A stretch of DNA of 64,000 bases from JARKQH01 sp964631605 (lineage in GTDB: Bacteria; Verrucomicrobiota; Verrucomicrobiia; Limisphaerales; UBA8199). The stretch spans positions 19,223-83,222 of the forward strand of contig CAZVYG010000014.1 of the NCBI GenBank assembly GCA_964631605.1, read 5' to 3'. Positions within the stretch are counted from its first letter, which is position 1; each line of letters opens with the position of its first letter. The position numbers and the translations under genes are program-made. Shown in pieces: positions 36,744 through 44,804 of the stretch. The notes under the pieces were generated by a model. The model made no database searches. It was given only the letters and a program-made list of their open reading frames with translations, and was not told the DNA's origin.

Positions 36744-38294
36744 CTAGAAGTTGAAGTACAGGAACGGACTCTGCGGCAAGGTGAAGTAGCCGCGAATCAC
36801 AAACAGGAACACCACGCCGCAGGCAAAGCCGGTCAAGGCATTCAGACGGAGGCGGAACGGTGGCGGCCGGGCGACCGCCTCGAGCGTGGGCTCGTAGGCG
36901 GAAAGCAGTTGCTGCGTGTTGGGCAGGCACCACGCGATGAACAGCAAGGCCACGATGATCTTGAGCGCCTTCCGGTAATCGGCGCTCATCAATGGCACCG
37001 TGTTCTCCACCGCCCTGGCCCCGAGCCAGGCCATGATCTTCTCCGCCTCCCGGCTGCTCCCCTGAAACTCCTTTTGCGCGGTGAAACCGTTCGCCCCGGC
37101 CATGGTGGCCAGCAGCCGGCCCGCGGTCGGCAGGTTCGAGGCGCGGAAGAACACCCAGGTCACCAGCACCAGCAGAAACGTGAACGCCACACACGCCCCG
37201 CGATAGCTCCAGTGCTCGAGACGCCAGCCGCGCGCTTTCTTCAAATTTCGCCACTGATGGTTCACCAGCAGGAACAAACCATGCAGCCCGCCCCAGATCA
37301 CGAAGTTCCAGCCCGCCCCGTGCCACAGCCCGCTCAGCAGCATCGTCACCATGATGTTATACGCCTGCCGCCATTGCGAACACCGGTTGCCCCCCAGCAT
37401 GATGTACACGTACTCCCGGAAGAAACGCGTCAGCGTCATGTGCCACCGCCGCCAGAAGTCAATAATGCTCCCCGCCCGGTACGGCGAATCGAAATTGCAC
37501 GGGAACTTCATCCCGAACATCCGCGCCAGCCCGATCGCCATGTCCGAATACCCGGAAAAGTCAAAGTAAATCTGCATCGCGAAGGCCAGGGTCCCCAGCC
37601 AACTGTCAAACCACGAAACCATGGCCCCATGCTCGGCCGTCGCATACACCGCGATCGCAAACTCCGAAACCGGGTCGGCCAGCAGCAGCTTCTTATACAG
37701 CCCCAGCAGGAACAACAGCACGCCCATGCCCAGGTCCGTCCGCGAGGGCCGCAAATCCCGCTCGACGTACTGCGGGATGATTTCCCAGTGCCGCACGATC
37801 GGCCCGGCGATCAGGTGCGGGAAAAACACCACGAACAGGAAGTAATCAATGAACTTATAGTGGCGCGTGTGGTCCCGGTAAACATCCACCAGATAGGCAA
37901 TCTGAGTGAACGTGAAAAACGAAATCGCCAGCGGCAGGATGATGTCGTACCGCCCGAGGTCCTTCCGCACCACCATCCCGAGAGCGGACAAAACGAAGTT
38001 CGTGTATTTGTAATAGCCCAGCAGCAGCAGGTTCACTCCCACCCCCCCCGTCAGCACCCACTTCCCTGAGGGCCGGTCGCGATAACGCAGCAGCAGCTCT
38101 GCGATCGTGTAGTTGAACCCTATCGAAAACAGCAGCAACGGGACGTACTCGACCTTCCAATACGCGTAAAAGAACAACGATGCCACCGTCAGCCACAGTT
38201 TCTTCGCCACCCGCCACTGCCCGGGTAGTACCAGAAACACACCGAGGGCGATCGGCAAAAAAACAAAAATGAACTGCCAGGAACTAAAAAGCAT
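36744..38294 (-). CDS. MBOAT-family O-acyltransferase (AlgI-like)
   Basis: The 516-aa integral membrane protein opens FIFVFLPIALGVFLVLPG and has about ten helices. It carries the AlgI signatures FFPHLIAGPIVRHWEIIPQ, FDFSGYSDMAIGLARMFG, WRRWHMTLTRFFREYVYI and LWHGAGWNFVIWGGLHG, the last two holding the conserved His residues of MBOAT enzymes. It moves acyl groups across the inner membrane for O-acetylation of an extracellular polysaccharide. It is first of an apparent three-gene operon with the SGNH protein and a GT2. Confidence 0.93.
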   Translation of the reverse strand: MLFSSWQFIFVFLPIALGVFLVLPGQWRVAKKLWLTVASLFFYAYWKVEYVPLLLFSIGFNYTIAELLLRYRDRPSGKWVLTGGVGVNLLLLGYYKYTNFVLSALGMVVRKDLGRYDIILPLAISFFTFTQIAYLVDVYRDHTRHYKFIDYFLFVVFFPHLIAGPIVRHWEIIPQYVERDLRPSRTDLGMGVLLFLLGLYKKLLLADPVSEFAIAVYATAEHGAMVSWFDSWLGTLAFAMQIYFDFSGYSDMAIGLARMFGMKFPCNFDSPYRAGSIIDFWRRWHMTLTRFFREYVYIMLGGNRCSQWRQAYNIMVTMLLSGLWHGAGWNFVIWGGLHGLFLLVNHQWRNLKKARGWRLEHWSYRGACVAFTFLLVLVTWVFFRASNLPTAGRLLATMAGANGFTAQKEFQGSSREAEKIMAWLGARAVENTVPLMSADYRKALKIIVALLFIAWCLPNTQQLLSAYEPTLEAVARPPPFRLRLNALTGFACGVVFLFVIRGYFTLPQSPFLYFNF

Positions 38295-38474
38295 CTAGCC
38301 GGATAACCGCCGGGCGCGGCCCACCGCCGCGGTGGCGATGTCAACGGCCCGCGCCGGGAAGCCCTCGCCGATGCGGGCATCAGAAACCTCGCCCCAGACG
38401 CGGACCTCCACCAACCAGCCCGGACGGCCTGGCGCGCGAGAGAAACAAGCGTAAAGGTAATGGTGCAATAGCAA
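38295..38474 (-). CDS. Possible small protein (59 aa) directly upstream of the MBOAT gene
   Basis: A minus-strand frame from TTG 38474 to TAG 38297-38295 ends exactly against the MBOAT ATG at 38294. Its second half (WLVEVRVWGEVSDARIGEGF, then PARAVDIATAAVGRARRLSG) has the composition of real protein, not of a frame shadow. No family is recognised, the N-terminal half is unconvincing and there is no clear ribosome site. It could be the tail of a decayed gene, since truncated gene pieces lie just beyond it. Confidence 0.3.
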   Translation of the reverse strand: MLLHHYLYACFSRAPGRPGWLVEVRVWGEVSDARIGEGFPARAVDIATAAVGRARRLSG

Positions 38475-38603
38475 CTGTTCCGTTCAAAGGCGGGGAGGTT
38501 AGTAGGCCCGCTACGCGCGGGCAAGCGGCTTTTGGGACGTTTTTGGACGTTTTGCGGCCTCCCGAGACCTTGCCCCGCTACAAAACATCCCCAACCTTGT
38601 AAT

Positions 38604-38822
38604 TGAACCGAGCTCCACGACAACAAACTCTACGCGATGTGCAATGGCGAAATCTTCTGCCTGGACCCCCTCACGGGGGACGGCTTTTGGCATAATCCGT
38701 TGCGTGGGTTCGGGACGGGGCTGGCCACCCTTGCGCTCGCAGGGGCTGCCCCGACCGGCAACGCGCCGGCCCTGGCGGAAGAGCGCCATCGCGCCGCCCG
38801 GGCAGCCGCTTCCGCCGCCTGA
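38604..38822 (+). pseudogene. C-terminal fragment of a PQQ-type beta-propeller protein
   Basis: After an in-frame TGA at 38604-38606 the frame reads ELHDNKLYAMCNGEIFCLDP, then GFGTGLATLALAGAAPTGN, ending at TGA 38820-38822. The LYAM..G.IFCLDP.TG pattern is that of a last blade of a PQQ-like outer-membrane-type propeller (signature KLYA-x-G-x-x-xLDPxTG). No upstream part of the propeller is present, so this is the remnant of a longer gene. There is no usable start other than the internal ATG 38637. Confidence 0.45.
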
Positions 38823-38850
38823 GGCGCGTCATCAGCCTCTTCTGCTTGCC

Positions 38851-39140
38851 GGCCGCGGTTTCAAGGGTGAACCCCGGGGGATTCGTCGGCCACCGTAGAA
38901 TGACGGTGTCATCGGCAAGCTCGATCTCGAGGCGCGGCGGCCTCGCCGGCGGTGGGGTGGGATCAGTGACGTACACCAAAATCTTCTCCCCATCGCTCAC
39001 CCCGTCCCCGTCGGTGCCCGCCCGGTTCGGATCGGTGCCGAACCGCCCGGTCTGAGCCTCGTCGCTGAGGCCGTCGCCGTCGTTGTCCAACAACCGGACG
39101 AGCAACAATCGGGGCCCGTTGCCTCCCGCGCCCGAGGTGC
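38851..39140 (-). pseudogene. Fragment of a thrombospondin type 3 repeat (calcium-binding) surface protein
   Basis: On the minus strand, from about 39111, the frame gives LDNDGDGLSDEAQTGRFGTD and TDGDGVSDGEKILVYVTDP, two TSP3-like D-x-D-x-D-G calcium loops. A closing domain follows (RLEIELADDTVILRWPTNPP, GFTLETAA) of the kind at the end of verrucomicrobial secreted proteins. Homology ends near 38851; beyond it the frame turns to low-complexity Arg-rich sequence. No start, signal or upstream repeats are found; the N-terminal region overlaps the start of the HDIG gene on the other strand. Confidence 0.5.
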
Positions 39141-39186
39141 TAAAATGGTGGCTGAGGGGCCGGGGGGTTGCTAAATTGAGAGCGGA

Positions 39187-40641
39187 ATGAAGTTGAAAGC
39201 CGATGCTTGGCTGTTTGGGGCTGGAGTCCTGGGCATCGCAGGGGTGTTGTTTCTGCCTCTGCCCTGGGTGGACCGCTCGTTGACTTGGCTGGGGAAGCTG
39301 ACCACGCCTTCGCTGGTTTCGCTTCTGGCCTGGTTGCTGGCAGCGGGTGGGTTTTGGGCTTTCAAGGCCCGATTCTGGCCCCCTGACGCCCGAGCGGGCC
39401 GTCAATTGCGCAATGCCGTTTTGCTGTTGGTCCTGCAGGCGGTTTTGCTGCGCGGCGCGATGGAACTGATGGCCGCCTACGGCGCGGGACGGTGGCCGTG
39501 GCTGCCCGGGGAGGCGTGGGTCTGGGTGCCGTGGTTTGTGGTTCCGGGCTTGACGGGCATTCTGCTCGGCGGGCGGTTGGGGGTGCTGGCCAGTTTGAAC
39601 GGAGGGTTGATGCTCTATCTGGCGGCCAACCCCGGCCCCTGGCCGGTGGTGGGCTGCGTGGTCTCGGCCTTGACCGGGGTTCTGCTGATGCGCCGGTCAC
39701 CCACGCGGAGCCGGGTGCTGCGAGCGGGGGCCGGGAGCGGGGCGCTGCTGGGGGTGGTGGCGGCGATTCAGTATGGTTTGGAGGGCAAGCCGGTGGACGT
39801 TGTTGCGGCGGGGGTGTTGATCCCCGGGATGATCGGATTCCTGAGCGCGTTTGTGGTGCTGGCAGTGCTGCCCGTGCTCGAGTGGGCGCTGGGCGAGCTT
39901 TCGGATGTGACCTTGATCGAGTATGGCACGGACCATCCGCTCCTGGATCAACTTCGCCAGGAGGCGCCGGGCACCTGGCACCACAGCCTGAACGTGGCGG
40001 ACCTTTCGGAAAAAGCGGCGGCCGAGATCGGCGCCCGGGCGTTGTTTTGCAAAGCCTCGGCGCTCTACCATGACATTGGAAAACTCAAGGAGCCGGCTCT
40101 CTTCGCCGAGAACAACGACGGGGTCTCGCCCCACGAGCAACTGGACCCGCTGACCAGCGCGCAAAAAATCAAGGAACACGTTGCCTACGGGGTTGAACTG
40201 GCGCGGAAACACCGGCTGCCCCGCGCCTTTCGGGAGATCATCGCCGAACACCACGGGGTCTCGCTGGTCCGTTTCTTTTACGCCAAGGCCTGCGAACGGC
40301 TGCCGGATGGGACCAAGCCGGAAGTGGATCGAGCGGCGTTTTGTTATCCCGGCCCGCCGCCGTCCACTCGCGAATCCGGCATTGTGGCGCTGGCCGACGC
40401 CGTGGAGGCGGCCAGCCGGTCCGTCACGCTGAAAGCCGAGGCCGAGATGCGCGCCTTCGTGCGCAAGCTGATCGCGGATCGGATTTCGGAAGGGGAACTG
40501 GGAGCCTGCCCGCTGACACTCGCGGAGCTGGCCAGAATTGAGTCAGCCTTTGTGAGCTGGTTAAAAGGGCGGAATCACCTTCGGCCGGCCTACCCGGGAG
40601 CTGGGACTCCACCGGCGCGCCCCGCCCTGGGGGACGGCTGA
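39187..40641 (+). CDS. Membrane HDIG-domain phosphodiesterase (PgpH/YqfF-like), lacking the large sensor domain
   Basis: The 484-aa protein has about seven hydrophobic helices up to residue ~240, then a cytoplasmic HD domain: APGTWHHSLNVADLSEKAAAE and ASALYHDIGKLKEPALFAEN (HDIG near 295), EIIAEHHGVSLVRFFY and SGIVALADAVEAASRS. These match the HD domain of PgpH, which hydrolyses c-di-AMP. PgpH is about 700 aa with a large extracytoplasmic domain after the first helix. That domain is absent here, so the protein starts with only the membrane region. c-di-AMP as substrate is inferred from the family. It stands alone between the remnants and guaA. Confidence 0.85.
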   Translation: MKLKADAWLFGAGVLGIAGVLFLPLPWVDRSLTWLGKLTTPSLVSLLAWLLAAGGFWAFKARFWPPDARAGRQLRNAVLLLVLQAVLLRGAMELMAAYGAGRWPWLPGEAWVWVPWFVVPGLTGILLGGRLGVLASLNGGLMLYLAANPGPWPVVGCVVSALTGVLLMRRSPTRSRVLRAGAGSGALLGVVAAIQYGLEGKPVDVVAAGVLIPGMIGFLSAFVVLAVLPVLEWALGELSDVTLIEYGTDHPLLDQLRQEAPGTWHHSLNVADLSEKAAAEIGARALFCKASALYHDIGKLKEPALFAENNDGVSPHEQLDPLTSAQKIKEHVAYGVELARKHRLPRAFREIIAEHHGVSLVRFFYAKACERLPDGTKPEVDRAAFCYPGPPPSTRESGIVALADAVEAASRSVTLKAEAEMRAFVRKLIADRISEGELGACPLTLAELARIESAFVSWLKGRNHLRPAYPGAGTPPARPALGDG

Positions 40642-40690
40642 GGCGGGCCGGGCCGCGTTGCAGGGGGCGAGTTGCGCCCCCGCGGAGGCG

Positions 40691-42232
40691 TTACTCCCAT
40701 TCGATGGTGCCGGGGGGTTTGCTGGTGATGTCGAAACAGACGCGGTTGACGCCTTTGACTTCGTTGATAATGCGGCTGGAAAGCCGCTCCATCAGATCGT
40801 AGGGGAGCTTGACCCAGTCGGCCGTCATGCCGTCCTGGGATTCCACCGCCCGAATGGCGATGGTGTAATCGTAGGTGCGCTCGTCGCCCATCACCCCGAC
40901 GCTGCGCACCGGCAGCAGCACCGCGAAACTCTGCCAGACCTTGTAATACCAGCCGGTGCTTTTCATCTCCTCAACGACAATGCGGTCGGCGTTGCGGAGA
41001 ATTTCCAACCGGGCGGGGGTGACCTCGCCGAGGATGCGGACCGCCAGGCCGGGGCCGGGGAAAGGCTGGCGGAGAACGATTTCGCGGGGCAGCCCGAGTT
41101 CGAGGCCCAGTTCCCGCACTTCATCCTTGAACAGGCATTTCAACGGCTCGAGGAGCTGAAAGCGCATCTTCCTGGGCAGGCCGCCCACGTTGTGGTGGCT
41201 CTTGATCATCGCGGCCGGGTTTCCCCCGATCGGCACCGATTCGATCACGTCCGGGTAGAGGGTGCCCTGGGCAAGGAACCTGGCCTTGCCGGCGCGGCGG
41301 GTGGCGGCCTCGAAGACTTCGATAAAGGTTTTGCCGATGATCTTCCGTTTCCGCTCGGGGTCGGTCACGCCTTTGAGCCGGCGCAGGAACAGTTGGGTGG
41401 CGTTCTCGTATTGCAGTTTGATGCGGAAGTGCCGGCCAAAGACTTCGCGAACCACTTCCGCCTCGCGGCCGCGGAGCACGCCGTTGTTGACGAAGATGCA
41501 GGTGAGCTGGTCGCCGATGGCTTTGTGGATCAGCGCCGCCGCCACGCTCGAATCCACGCCGCCGCTCAAGCCCAGGATGACGCGCTCGGAGCCGACTTCG
41601 CGCCGGATGGCCTCGACCGCCTGCTCGATGTAGTTGTGCATCGTCCAGTTCTTGCCGCAACCACAGACGTTATGCACGTAATTGGCGAGAATTTCCTTGC
41701 CGCGCGGCGTGTGCGCGACTTCCGGATGAAACTGCAAGCCAAAGAGCTTCCCGTCCTGGTGCTGGATGGCGGCAAAATCCGAGTTTTCGGACACGGCCAC
41801 GGATTTGAAGCCCCGGGGCAGACGGGTGAGCCTGTCGCCGTGGGAGTTCCACACTTGCAGGGTTTCCGGCAGGTTCGCAAACAGGGGACAGAAGCTGTCC
41901 TGGACACGGAGGGTGCCCTTGCCGTATTCGCGTTTCTGGCCGCGCTCGACCTTGCCGCCGAGGAAATGGGCCAGGAGTTGCAGGCCGTAACAGATGCCCA
42001 GCACCGGCACTCCCAACTCGAAAATCGCCGGATCCGGCAGGGGCGCATCGGCGGCATAGACACTTGAAGGGCCGCCCGACAGGATGAGCCCGCGGGGCGC
42101 CAGCGCTTTGAGTTGGGCCGCCGGAGTGTCGTAGCGGACGATGACCGAATAGACGTTGCACTCGCGAATCCGGCGGGCAATCACCTGAGTGTATTGCGAT
42201 CCAAAGTCCAGGATGACGATCTGCTCGAGCAT
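40691..42232 (-). CDS. guaA: GMP synthase (glutamine-hydrolysing)
   Basis: GuaA converts XMP to GMP. ATG 42232 gives MLEQIVILDFGSQYTQVIAR, the normal family N-terminus; the 19 residues before it are not conserved. The class I amidotransferase domain carries LGICYGLQLLAHFLGG (nucleophile Cys) and FHPEVAHTPRG (His, Glu), the ATP-pyrophosphatase domain VILGLSGGVDSSVAAALIH, and the C-terminal dimerisation domain ends VCFDITSKPPGTIEWE, the usual GuaA terminus. Length (513 aa) is normal. Confidence 0.97.
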   Translation of the reverse strand: MLEQIVILDFGSQYTQVIARRIRECNVYSVIVRYDTPAAQLKALAPRGLILSGGPSSVYAADAPLPDPAIFELGVPVLGICYGLQLLAHFLGGKVERGQKREYGKGTLRVQDSFCPLFANLPETLQVWNSHGDRLTRLPRGFKSVAVSENSDFAAIQHQDGKLFGLQFHPEVAHTPRGKEILANYVHNVCGCGKNWTMHNYIEQAVEAIRREVGSERVILGLSGGVDSSVAAALIHKAIGDQLTCIFVNNGVLRGREAEVVREVFGRHFRIKLQYENATQLFLRRLKGVTDPERKRKIIGKTFIEVFEAATRRAGKARFLAQGTLYPDVIESVPIGGNPAAMIKSHHNVGGLPRKMRFQLLEPLKCLFKDEVRELGLELGLPREIVLRQPFPGPGLAVRILGEVTPARLEILRNADRIVVEEMKSTGWYYKVWQSFAVLLPVRSVGVMGDERTYDYTIAIRAVESQDGMTADWVKLPYDLMERLSSRIINEVKGVNRVCFDITSKPPGTIEWE

Positions 42233-42300
42233 GAATGATTCCAGAAAGCCCCGTTTTTTTGCCTGTATCCCGCCGTTTTGGCGAGTCAAAACTGACGGCC

Positions 42301-42340
42301 AAAAACAAAAGAGCCGGGCGCAAAAATCCGCACCCGGCTT
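42301..42340 (-). terminator. Intrinsic terminator of the small lipoprotein gene
   Basis: On the minus strand AGCCGGGTGC and GCGCCCGGCT pair as a 10-bp stem (one G-T pair) around GGATTTTT, followed by CTTTTGTTTTT. It lies 40 bp after the lipoprotein stop and before the guaA start, so it separates the two. Confidence 0.8.
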
Positions 42341-42380
42341 GCAAGGATATTTCCCGATAAACGGTTGGGAAAGTGCTGTG

Positions 42381-42506
42381 TTACGGAGTCGCCGCAGGGG
42401 CGTTGGTGGCCGGAGCCGGCGGCGGCGTGGATTGATCGCCGCTCCCGCACCCCACCAAGCCGACTGCGAGACTCAACAATGCCACAAGGGCTAACAGTTT
42501 TTTCAT
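42381..42506 (-). CDS. Small lipoprotein (41 aa)
   Basis: From ATG 42506 the peptide is MKKLLALVALLSLAVGLVGC followed by GSGDQSTPPPAPATNAPAAT. It has a textbook lipoprotein signal with the lipobox LVGC (Cys20) and a very short Pro/Ala-rich mature part. Longer starts (42587) are possible but would bury the signal. It is followed by a strong terminator. This class of tiny lipoproteins is often overlooked in annotation; function unknown. Confidence 0.75.
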   Translation of the reverse strand: MKKLLALVALLSLAVGLVGCGSGDQSTPPPAPATNAPAATP

Positions 42507-42624
42507 AGTGAACATAACCTTGACCATGCGACGGCAAAGCACAAGCAAAATTTCACACCCCCGCCAGCGGCGGTTGGGGCCTTTCAAAGTGGGACGGGGG
42601 CGCGGCGGCGGGAGCGGGCGGGAT

Positions 42625-43731
42625 TCAGAGCTTGTCCACGTATTTTTGCATGGCCTCCTCCTGGCGTTCGATGGACTTGACGAGGCTGAACTGCGTGCGG
42701 CAGCGGTCGAGGTTGTGCCCGGGCCGGTGGATGCGGAAATAGGTGTCGCCGCTGAGGAAGTCGGTCAGGAACCGCAGGCCGATTTCAAAGGTGATGAGCT
42801 TGCCCGAGAATGCGATGAGCGACCGTTCGGCCTTGGTCAGGAACAGGCCGGCGGTCGAGAGGTAGCCTTCCGCCAGTTTGCGGAACATGGGCATCTGCAT
42901 TTTGACTTTCGAGAGGTCTTTTTCGTCCTCGAGTGTCGGGCTGGTGGTGGTGCGGACCATGTCGCCAAAGTCGTACAGGGCGCATCCCGGCATGACGGTG
43001 TCCAGGTCCACCACGCACATGGCCTGGCCGGTTTTGGTGTCGAGCATGACGTTGTTGAATTTGGTGTCGTTGTGCGTGATGCGCTCCGGAATCGCGCCCT
43101 TGGCCATCGCGTTGAGGATGACGTCCACGATGGGCTCGCGGGAAAGGGCGAACTCGATTTCGGGGCGGGCCTCGCGCGCGCGGTTGTAGTGGTCCTTTTC
43201 GACGGCCTCCTGCAGCGCGGCGAAGCGTTTGCGGGTGTTGTGAAAATCGGGAATGGTCTCGAGCAGCCGGCCGCCGGGCAGATCCACCAGGTGCAGTTGG
43301 AATTCGCCGAACGCGCGGCCGGCCTCGTAGGCCTGCCGGGGCGACTGCACGGACTCAAAAGTCTGCACCCCTTCGACGAAGACGAAAGTGCGCCAATACT
43401 CGCCGTCGCCGTTGTAATAGTAGGACTGGCCGTCGCGCGTCGGGATCACGATCAGGGAGCGGCGGGTGATGTCGCTGGCTTCCTGGGCCTCGAGCTTGCT
43501 GCGAATGTGAGAGGTCACGCGCACCAGGTTTTTCATCACCGCGGGCGGTTCCTTGAACACCCGTTTGTTGATCTTCTGGTGGATGTAGCGCACGCGCATG
43601 CCGCCCTGGTCGTAGGTGGCGGAATAGGTTTCGTTGATATGCCCGATTTTGAAGGTCTCGGCGTGGAGAATCTCGCCGTAAATCTGGAACTGGCGCGAGA
43701 TGTGTTGCAGTTCTTTTTCCTGGTAAGCCAT
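42625..43731 (-). CDS. Phosphotransferase, N-acetylhexosamine kinase-like (APH fold)
   Basis: ATG 43731 (MAYQEKELQHISRQFQIYG) gives 368 aa, near the ~360 aa of NahK; the 66 residues upstream are Arg/Pro-rich and non-conserved. The APH-type catalytic loop is ITHNDTKFNNVMLD (Brenner motif HNDxxxxN) and the metal-binding Asp lies in VVDLDTVMPGCALYDFGD. FKIGHINETY near the N-terminus matches the nucleotide loop of NahK-type kinases. It probably phosphorylates an amino sugar at C1 in the cytosol; specificity is inferred. It may share a message with the phosphatase gene upstream (gap 216 bp). Confidence 0.8.
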   Translation of the reverse strand: MAYQEKELQHISRQFQIYGEILHAETFKIGHINETYSATYDQGGMRVRYIHQKINKRVFKEPPAVMKNLVRVTSHIRSKLEAQEASDITRRSLIVIPTRDGQSYYYNGDGEYWRTFVFVEGVQTFESVQSPRQAYEAGRAFGEFQLHLVDLPGGRLLETIPDFHNTRKRFAALQEAVEKDHYNRAREARPEIEFALSREPIVDVILNAMAKGAIPERITHNDTKFNNVMLDTKTGQAMCVVDLDTVMPGCALYDFGDMVRTTTSPTLEDEKDLSKVKMQMPMFRKLAEGYLSTAGLFLTKAERSLIAFSGKLITFEIGLRFLTDFLSGDTYFRIHRPGHNLDRCRTQFSLVKSIERQEEAMQKYVDKL

Positions 43732-43947
43732 AGAAACGCTTGCTGGACCCCATACTGCGCCGGAGGCGGGCAAACTGCAACGGGGAAAAGGCCCGAAGGC
43801 CAGACCGCAATTCAACGGATGGTCGGGAGCGCGTGGGCCGGGTCTGTTTTGTGCCTTCTGCCGCGAGCGCAACCGGGACCGCCCAGAAGACCTTGCGCCT
43901 CCCCGCGCCAGGCGCGCCACCTTTGGCAAGCCCTCCGTTGCGGTTGC

Positions 43948-44706
43948 TCAGGGCATTCCGGGCGCGTGGTAGCGGCGGCGGGCGGGCACCTGCAAAAAGG
44001 CCGGCGCCTGGATGTCCTCGAAGATCATGGCGGTTAATTTTCCGCCGTAGCAACAGGAAGTGTCGAGGTTGGTGGACCAGGGGGTGCGATGAACCTCATC
44101 CATGCGCCAGTGACCGTGGATGATGTGGCCGAAACGGCCATCATACATCTCCCACCACGGCCGCGCGCCGGGCACGTTGTCCATGCCAAGCCGGAGGGAA
44201 TGCCCCTTCTCGTCCACCTTCCGGATGCGGATAAGGCGGTCCCGCGCCTCCTGGGTCTGGGTCAGCGCTTCCAGCGTTGGATGGCGGAGCGGGCAAATGC
44301 CGGCGTGCACGACGAGGAAATCGGGGCCGCGGTAGTAGTAGGGCAGTCCGCTCAACCACTCGAGGTCCTCGACCGACAGACTGGCGTAAACCGCCTGTTT
44401 GGCGGGGGGCAACAGCAGCATCGCGGCATCGGACTTTTGCCCGGTTCCGCGATCATGGTGGAGGTAATGGTGGACGTACTTCTCATCATGGTTGCCCCGC
44501 AAAGCGACGGCGCCCCCCTCCTGAGTGAGCTGCCGCACCCGGCGCACGACGCCGGCGCTGGCGGGGCCGCGATCCACGAAATCCCCGACAAACACAAGCT
44601 GCTGGTGGCGGGGATCAAAGCGCAACGCCGCCAGGAGCCCTTCCAGTTCCTCGAGACAGCCATGCACGTCCCCGACCACAACGTGTTGTTTTTTCACACG
44701 CGTCAT
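43948..44706 (-). CDS. Calcineurin-type metallophosphoesterase (PP1/PrpE-like)
   Basis: The 252-aa protein from ATG 44706 has the metallophosphatase motifs VVVGDVHGCLEEL, VFVGDFVDRGP, ALRGNHDEKYV, VVHAGICPL and HIIHGHWRMDE, the five metal-binding blocks of the bacterial PP1/diadenosine tetraphosphatase (PrpE) group. It can be a Ser/Thr protein phosphatase or a dinucleoside polyphosphatase; the sequence alone does not decide. A longer frame starts at 44733. Confidence 0.88.
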   Translation of the reverse strand: MTRVKKQHVVVGDVHGCLEELEGLLAALRFDPRHQQLVFVGDFVDRGPASAGVVRRVRQLTQEGGAVALRGNHDEKYVHHYLHHDRGTGQKSDAAMLLLPPAKQAVYASLSVEDLEWLSGLPYYYRGPDFLVVHAGICPLRHPTLEALTQTQEARDRLIRIRKVDEKGHSLRLGMDNVPGARPWWEMYDGRFGHIIHGHWRMDEVHRTPWSTNLDTSCCYGGKLTAMIFEDIQAPAFLQVPARRRYHAPGMP

Positions 44707-44804
44707 GCGCCAGAGTAGCCGTTGGCGGGGCAACAGACAAGGGACGGCGGCGGTTCGGAATCGAATCCGCTTGCCGCCGGCCCGGCCTCGGGACTAAATG
44801 CGGC

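Noticed and set aside
35499..38069. 856-residue + strand frame
   Set aside because: Antisense to the SGNH and MBOAT genes; His/Gln/Arg-rich shadow.
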